DNA of 10,425 nucleotides from Undibacterium sp. (GTDB lineage: Bacteria > Pseudomonadota > Gammaproteobacteria > Burkholderiales > Burkholderiaceae_D), in NCBI GenBank assembly GCA_019752975.1, contig JAIELM010000544.1, positions 1 through 10,425 of the forward strand, in the 5' to 3' direction. The translations under genes and the position numbers were made by a program. Numbering within the stretch: the first letter of the stretch is position 1; each line of letters starts with the position of its first letter. The notes beneath the pieces are model-generated. The model did no database searches. It saw only the letters and a list, made by a program, of their open reading frames with translations, and was not told where the DNA came from. Shown one piece after another: positions 7,074 through 10,425 of this stretch.

Positions 7074-7087
7074 TTGTCGTTGGTTTG

Positions 7088-7133
7088 TCATCGTCGCGTC
7101 ATATCTTCATGTTGTAGTGATATGGCGAGATGA
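7088..7133 (+). promoter_or_regulatory. Imperfect hairpin in the leader of the terE-like gene
   Basis: Three stem blocks pair in order: TCATC (7088-7092) with GATGA (7129-7133), TCGC (7094-7097) with GCGA (7125-7128), and CATATC (7100-7105) with GATATG (7119-7124). That is 15 base pairs with two small bulges and a 13-base loop. No T-run follows, so it is not an ordinary terminator. It ends 56 bases before the terE-like start codon and could be an RNA leader structure, an RNA processing site, or, as DNA, an operator. Confidence 0.5.
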
Positions 7134-7189
7134 ATGAATTTATTTGTGGGTACATTACTTCATCATCATATTTTATTAAGGGAATTATT

Positions 7190-7765
7190 ATGGCAATCAG
7201 TTTACAAAAAGGCGGTAACGTTAACTTAAGCAAAGAAGCACCTGGTTTGAAAAAAATGGTGATAGGCTTGGGCTGGGATCCACGGGTTACTGATGGTACT
7301 GAGTTTGATCTTGACGGTAGTGCCTTCATGCTAAAAGCAGATGGTAAGGTCAGAGCAGACAATGACTTTATTTTTTACAATAATCTGAAATCTTCCGATG
7401 GTTCTTTAACCCATAGTGGTGATAATCGTAGTGGTGTTGGTGAGGGCGATGATGAGGCCTTGATTGTCGATTTGACGATGGTGCCAGCGGACATCGATAA
7501 AATCAGTGTCGCCGTTACTATCCATTTGGCTGAAGAACGTAGACAAAATTTTGGTCAAGTAAGCAAAGCGTATATGCGTTGTTTGAACGCCGATGGTGGC
7601 GCAGAAATTGCACGTTTCGATTTATCCGAAGACGCTTCGGTTGAGACCGCGATGGTCTTCGGTGAAATCTACCGCAACGCTGGTGAGTGGAAATTTAAAG
7701 CTGTTGGGCAAGGGTTTAAAGGCGGCTTAGGACCTCTGGCACGCTCTTTTGGTGTCAATGCTTAA
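7190..7765 (+). CDS. terE: TerD-family calcium-binding stress protein, closest to TerE
   Basis: A 191-residue cytoplasmic TerD-domain protein. Family hallmarks run through the whole length: [15 protein letters not shown] at the N-terminus, GLGWDPR (residues 26-32), EFDLDGSAF (38-46), [13 protein letters not shown] (77-89), [11 protein letters not shown] (140-150) and [11 protein letters not shown] (165-175). D40, D42 and the acidic loop 77-89 correspond to the calcium-binding sites known for the family. Details such as [23 protein letters not shown] and RRQNFGQV match the TerE paralogue better than TerD by memory. The start at 7190 follows AAGGGA (7178-7183) and yields the canonical MAISL; a longer in-frame reading to 7130 has no family resemblance. 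Ter proteins confer tellurite, phage and colicin resistance in enterobacteria; the native task here is probably metal-linked stress response. Confidence 0.93.
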   Translation: MAISLQKGGNVNLSKEAPGLKKMVIGLGWDPRVTDGTEFDLDGSAFMLKADGKVRADNDFIFYNNLKSSDGSLTHSGDNRSGVGEGDDEALIVDLTMVPADIDKISVAVTIHLAEERRQNFGQVSKAYMRCLNADGGAEIARFDLSEDASVETAMVFGEIYRNAGEWKFKAVGQGFKGGLGPLARSFGVNA

Positions 7766-7783
7766 CAATTTTTAAGCGCTAGG

Positions 7784-7829
7784 GTGGGGACGGTTTTGTT
7801 CCCACTTGTTTAGGTGAGCGCAAAGCGCT
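7784..7829. repeat. Two short inverted repeats after the terE-like gene
   Basis: GTGGGGAC (7784-7791) and GTTCCCAC (7798-7805) form an 8-pair stem with one G:T pair and loop GGTTTT, followed by a T-rich but broken run (TTGTTT). AGCGC (7817-7821) and GCGCT (7825-7829) form a second small stem. The first may be a weak terminator for the terE-like gene. Confidence 0.4.
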
Positions 7830-7833
7830 ATTG

Positions 7834-7858
7834 TCGTCGTTCAAGGTTCGTCGTTCAA
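7834..7858. repeat. Direct repeat TCGTCGTTCAA, two copies
   Basis: TCGTCGTTCAA is found at 7834-7844 and again at 7848-7858, 14 bases start to start. It lies in the non-coding 174-base gap between the terE-like and AIM24 genes, between two groups of inverted repeats. Function unknown. Confidence 0.6.
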
Positions 7859-7886
7859 ATTTTAGACCCGTCTTTGAGACACTCCC

Positions 7887-7923
7887 GTGTGGGCAATCAA
7901 GTTTGCCCACACTACGTTTTTTT
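7887..7923 (+). terminator. Terminator-like hairpin directly before the AIM24 ribosome binding site
   Basis: GTGTGGGCAA (7887-7896) pairs perfectly with TTGCCCACAC (7903-7912) around the loop TCAAGT. TACG and then seven T (7917-7923) follow. The AIM24 ribosome binding site AGGAG begins only four bases later (7927). The four bases between stem and T-run make termination less efficient than usual, so partial read-through is likely. It may equally stabilise the 5' end of a processed mRNA. Confidence 0.55.
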
Positions 7924-7939
7924 ATTAGGAGTTTTTTGT

Positions 7940-8650
7940 ATGCCCAATTTTACCGTTACCGGTGATGTCGATCCCTTCTTGCATGTCTCCTTAAAGCAAG
8001 GTGAGCGGATTTATTGTGAGTCCGATGCCATGGTTATGATGGAGACTAATCTAGATTTGAAGGGCAAGATGCAAGGTGGTCTTGTTTCTTCTTTGATGCG
8101 TAGAATGGCCAATGGTGAGTCTTTCTTCCAGCAAAATATTGAAGCGGTGCGCGGTGATGGTGATTGCCTGCTTTCACCAAATCTACCTGGTGCAATTGAA
8201 GTGGTCGATGTCGGCGCACGCCAATATCTATTGAATGATGGTGCCTTTGTTGCGGCGACTTCGGGCGTGGAAATGAAATCGCGCACGCAAAGTTTAGGCA
8301 ATGCCTTGTTCGCGCAATCGGGTGGTTTTTTTGTGATGGAAACCAGCGGTACTGGTAAGGTGGTGGTGTCCGGTTTTGGCTCGATGTTTCAACTTGATGT
8401 AGAACCGGGAAAAGATGTGGTGATCGATAATTCGCATGTGGTGTGTTGGGACACCAGCTTGCATTATGAAATATCCGTAACCACTGCTCCTTCAGGTGGT
8501 GGTGTCGGTGCCTTCCTTGGCAATATGGTCAATAGTGTGACTAGTGGAGAAGGCATAGTGCTGAAATTTAGAGGCACTGGAAAAGTCTATATTTGCTCAA
8601 GAAACCGCGATAATTTTTTAGCTTGGGTGAGTAAGTCTGGTCGAAGTTAA
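7940..8650 (+). CDS. AIM24 / TIGR00266 family protein
   Basis: A 236-residue protein made of beta-strands, without signal peptide or membrane helices. It shows the TIGR00266/AIM24 pattern: GESFFQQN (residues 59-66) followed by an acidic turn, LPGAIEVVDV (82-91), FVAATSGVEM (103-112), SGGFFVMETSGTGKV (127-141), the glycine-rich stretch up to VEPGKDVVIDNSHVVCWD (154-171) and SGEGIVLKFRGTGKVYICSR (202-221). The family includes yeast mitochondrial AIM24 and many bacterial proteins of unknown biochemical function. Its position between two TerD paralogues suggests it works with them, possibly as an assembly scaffold; this is inference. ATG at 7940 follows AGGAG (7927-7931). An in-frame GTG at 7814 would run through the hairpin and repeats and is rejected. 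Confidence 0.9.
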   Translation: MPNFTVTGDVDPFLHVSLKQGERIYCESDAMVMMETNLDLKGKMQGGLVSSLMRRMANGESFFQQNIEAVRGDGDCLLSPNLPGAIEVVDVGARQYLLNDGAFVAATSGVEMKSRTQSLGNALFAQSGGFFVMETSGTGKVVVSGFGSMFQLDVEPGKDVVIDNSHVVCWDTSLHYEISVTTAPSGGGVGAFLGNMVNSVTSGEGIVLKFRGTGKVYICSRNRDNFLAWVSKSGRS

Positions 8651-8691
8651 TCGGTATCGATTGTGTTGAATTATTTTTTTGGAGAACTATG

Positions 8692-9273
8692 ATGGCAGTA
8701 AGTTTAAGCAAGGGACAAAAAATCTCCCTAGACAAAGAAGCAGGTACCGGTCTCACCAAGATCATTATGGGCCTGGGTTGGGATGCGGTAAAAACCAAGG
8801 GCTTTTTGGGCTTTGGCGGCAAGGCGCAAGAGATTGACTTGGATGCCTCATGCTTACTGTTCAATGAGCAAGGTGCTTTAGTCGATACCGTGTGGTTTCG
8901 CCAGCTCCGTTCCTTAGATGGTTCCATCGTCCATACTGGTGATAATCGTACAGGTGATGGCGACGGTGATGATGAACAAATCATTGTCGATTTATCGCGC
9001 ATACCCGCTAACGTGAAGAGTATGGTGTTTACCGTCAATAGCTTCACTGGACAGAATTTTTCACAAATTGAAAACGCCACCTGCCGTATCGTCAATGCGG
9101 CCAATAATCAAGAAGTGGCGCGTTTTAATCTCTCCACCTTAGGTAATCACACCGCACAAATTATGTGTAAAGTGTATCGACATAATGGTGAGTGGAAAAT
9201 GCACGCCATCGGTGAGATCGCAAGTGGACGCACTTTTAACGATTTGCTCCCTATGATAACGCCGCATCTGTAA
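8692..9273 (+). CDS. terZ: TerD-family stress protein, closest to TerZ
   Basis: A 193-residue second TerD-domain protein. It has SLSKGQKISLDKEAG at the N-terminus, GLGWD (residues 27-31), a glycine-rich insert (37-43), IDLDASCLLF (48-57), VWFRQL (67-72), the calcium loop GDNRTGDGDGDDE (83-95), FTVNSFTGQNF (113-123) and NGEWKMHAIGE (165-175). The insert, the DASCLL and the VWFR features fit TerZ rather than TerD/TerE. The acidic loop is even richer in Asp than in the first paralogue. Two ATGs lie at 8689 and 8692. The second is preferred because GGAG (8681-8684) is then seven bases away and the product begins MAVSL like other family members. It follows the AIM24 gene by 41 bases and is probably cotranscribed with it. 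Confidence 0.92.
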   Translation: MAVSLSKGQKISLDKEAGTGLTKIIMGLGWDAVKTKGFLGFGGKAQEIDLDASCLLFNEQGALVDTVWFRQLRSLDGSIVHTGDNRTGDGDGDDEQIIVDLSRIPANVKSMVFTVNSFTGQNFSQIENATCRIVNAANNQEVARFNLSTLGNHTAQIMCKVYRHNGEWKMHAIGEIASGRTFNDLLPMITPHL

Positions 9274-9288
9274 GTTATTTTTTAAAAG

Positions 9289-9322
9289 ACGCCCCAGACG
9301 ATTTTTCTGGGGCGTTTTTTTT
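9289..9322 (+). terminator. Strong intrinsic terminator after the terZ-like gene
   Basis: ACGCCCCAGA (9289-9298) pairs perfectly with TCTGGGGCGT (9306-9315) around a 7-base loop, and eight T (9315-9322) follow. Four A before the stem (9284-9287) make it plausible in both directions. It separates the TerD-type genes from the ATP-grasp gene, whose start codon comes only 37 bases later. Confidence 0.9.
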
Positions 9323-9359
9323 CATCTTGATTAACTACATAAACGACAAAAAGCAAACA

Positions 9360-10400
9360 ATGCACATTTGGTTTAATAAAAGTTTTTCCTCGGTTTATAC
9401 CGCCATCGAGTTGCTTAAACAGAGCGATGTAGAAGGCAATTGGATTATTACCTACAGCAATTCCAATCCACATGCTGTGGCTGGGAACGTGGCCGATCGT
9501 TTTGTACTCGAACCAGCAGGTCTTTTGGGGGAAGACTATTTAGCTTGGTGTTTGCAGGTATGCCGAACGCAGCGGGTTGATATTTTTTGGCCAGGTAAAC
9601 AAGCCCAGCTTATCGCCAGCCATACCGCCCAATTTGCTGCACTTGGAACTCGTGTGGTTAGCGTGGCTAGCCCTGAAGTATTGCGTCTATTGGATGATAA
9701 AGCCGCCTTCTGTGCCGACGTAGATTTGCCTATGGCTGCGCCGCCGCAATCGCGTCTATTTGCTAGCTTAGAACAATTTAGATTGGCTTATCAAGAATTG
9801 CGCGGCCAGTTTCCGCGTCTGTGTGTAAAGCCTTCTAAATCGGTCTATGGACTGGGATTTAGTTTGCTAGACGAGGAACAAAGCTCAACACAAATATTGA
9901 TACAGGGTGAGCAGTATAAGATAGGTTTAAGCGATTTTGAACGTGGCTTAGAGACGATCTCGGAATGTAAGCCCATGTTGTTGATGGAGTATTTAGAAGG
10001 GCCAGAATACAGCGTCGATTGTGTGGCAAATCAAGGTCAATTAATCTGCGCGATACCCAGAAAAAAATCCCAGATCGCGGGTTACGGCCAGAAAATAGAT
10101 CGACATCCTGTGATCTTAGAAAGCGTTAAGAAACTCGCTCAACAATATCAATTGAACGGGATTTTTAATGTGCAATTTAAAGAGACACAAGGCCAAGTCA
10201 GGCTACTAGAAATCAATGCCCGCATGTCTGGTGGAATCGGTATGGCTTGTCTAGCAGGACCCAATTTACCTAGCTTGGTGATCAACGGCATGTTGCATGG
10301 ATTTGATCAAATTGAAGTGCCAGAGATTGCTTACGGAATGCGGGTAACGGATGTTGCTACGCCGATTATAATTAATGCACCCATGGTCGCCCATGACTGA
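9360..10400 (+). CDS. ATP-grasp ligase of the Ter-associated biosynthetic group
   Basis: A 346-residue cytoplasmic ATP-grasp enzyme, which would join a carboxylate to an amine or similar group through an acyl-phosphate. Residues 1-110 form the pre-ATP-grasp domain; LLDDKAAF (110-117) marks the transition as in carbamoyl-phosphate-synthase-like members. The nucleotide pocket includes VKPSKS (156-161, K157) and the strand MLLMEYLEGPEYSVD (206-220). The metal site is E284-I-N-A-R, with N286, then MSGGIG. ATP-grasp genes are an established part of Ter biosynthetic operons thought to make a nucleoside-like metabolite; the substrate here is not known. ATG at 9360 is preferred; the in-frame TTG at 9327 sits just after the terminator T-run. 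No clear ribosome binding site precedes 9360. The stop overlaps the next start. Confidence 0.88.
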   Translation: MHIWFNKSFSSVYTAIELLKQSDVEGNWIITYSNSNPHAVAGNVADRFVLEPAGLLGEDYLAWCLQVCRTQRVDIFWPGKQAQLIASHTAQFAALGTRVVSVASPEVLRLLDDKAAFCADVDLPMAAPPQSRLFASLEQFRLAYQELRGQFPRLCVKPSKSVYGLGFSLLDEEQSSTQILIQGEQYKIGLSDFERGLETISECKPMLLMEYLEGPEYSVDCVANQGQLICAIPRKKSQIAGYGQKIDRHPVILESVKKLAQQYQLNGIFNVQFKETQGQVRLLEINARMSGGIGMACLAGPNLPSLVINGMLHGFDQIEVPEIAYGMRVTDVATPIIINAPMVAHD

Positions 10401-10425
10401 GCCTACGATGCATCTAAGAGAAAAT
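10393..10425 (+). CDS. 5' start of the next gene in the Ter biosynthetic operon (partial)
   Basis: ATG at 10393 overlaps the end of the ATP-grasp gene by eight bases (ATGACTGA) and the frame stays open to the window edge, giving MTEPTMHLREN. Such an overlap is typical of translationally coupled operon genes. Eleven residues are too few to name a family. From known Ter operons a phosphoribosyltransferase or another enzyme of the same pathway would be expected; this is context only. A second in-frame ATG at 10408 is a possible alternative start. Confidence 0.6.
   Translation, partial: MTEPTMHLREN

Noticed and set aside
7088..7133. Hairpin as a yybP-ykoY manganese riboswitch
   Set aside because: Only a simple bulged stem is visible; the conserved loops of that riboswitch are not recognised.
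7130..7189. N-terminal extension of the terE-like gene
   Set aside because: Twenty extra residues unlike any TerD protein, while ATG at 7190 has AAGGGA and the canonical MAISL start.
7814..7939. N-terminal extension of the AIM24 gene from a GTG start
   Set aside because: It has no ribosome binding site, passes through hairpins and repeats, and has no family similarity; ATG at 7940 with AGGAG is clearly better.
8568..9104. Long reverse frame of 178 codons opposite the terZ-like gene
   Set aside because: It is antisense to strongly conserved TerD-family coding sequence and its translation is Ser/Thr/Pro-rich without any domain.
9327..9359. TTG start for the ATP-grasp gene
   Set aside because: It lies five bases after a terminator T-run without a ribosome binding site; the ATG at 9360 gives a normal N-terminus.

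Overview
The window looks like chromosomal DNA of a Gram-negative, betaproteobacterium-like organism. The evidence is a likely outer-membrane barrel C-terminus, an exported ACE-like peptidase, a LytS/LytTR two-component pair, ElaA and a Ter stress-response cluster. The DNA leans slightly to AT. An Oxalobacteraceae relative such as Undibacterium fits by memory of similar proteins, but I cannot place the genus from sequence alone.

Region 1 (1-1318, + strand) starts with the last 29 codons of a gene whose end looks like an outer-membrane beta-strand. A small multi-pass membrane protein (304-1011) follows. Its terminator is a 15-bp perfect palindrome (1062-1098) that also resembles IS150-type IS3 ends. 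Directly against it lies the 3' half of a broken DUF2214 membrane-protein gene.

Region 2 (1313-3722, - strand) is a compact three-gene operon read right to left: LytS-type sensor kinase, LytTR response regulator, ElaA-type acetyltransferase. Four imperfect 10-bp repeats fill the kinase-regulator gap.

Region 3 (3723-5834) is a divergent intergenic region followed by a single + strand gene for a secreted M2 peptidyl-dipeptidase. All catalytic, zinc and disulfide residues of animal ACE are kept. Three perfect 10-bp repeats end one base before its putative -35 box, an attractive place for the neighbouring LytTR regulator to act, though this is inference.

Region 4 (5998-10425, + strand) is the left part of a Ter stress-response cluster: a DUF475/TerC-like membrane protein, a TerE-like protein, an AIM24/TIGR00266 protein, a TerZ-like protein, an ATP-grasp ligase and the first codons of an overlapping next gene. 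The TerD-type proteins carry acidic calcium-binding loops, the membrane protein has duplicated acidic membrane motifs, and the ATP-grasp enzyme probably opens the small-molecule biosynthetic arm described for Ter systems. The cluster's intergenic gaps hold an inverted repeat over a promoter, an 11-bp tandem repeat, an imperfect leader hairpin, a terminator-like hairpin almost touching a ribosome binding site, and a strong terminator before the ATP-grasp gene. This suggests that expression of the individual parts is set separately.
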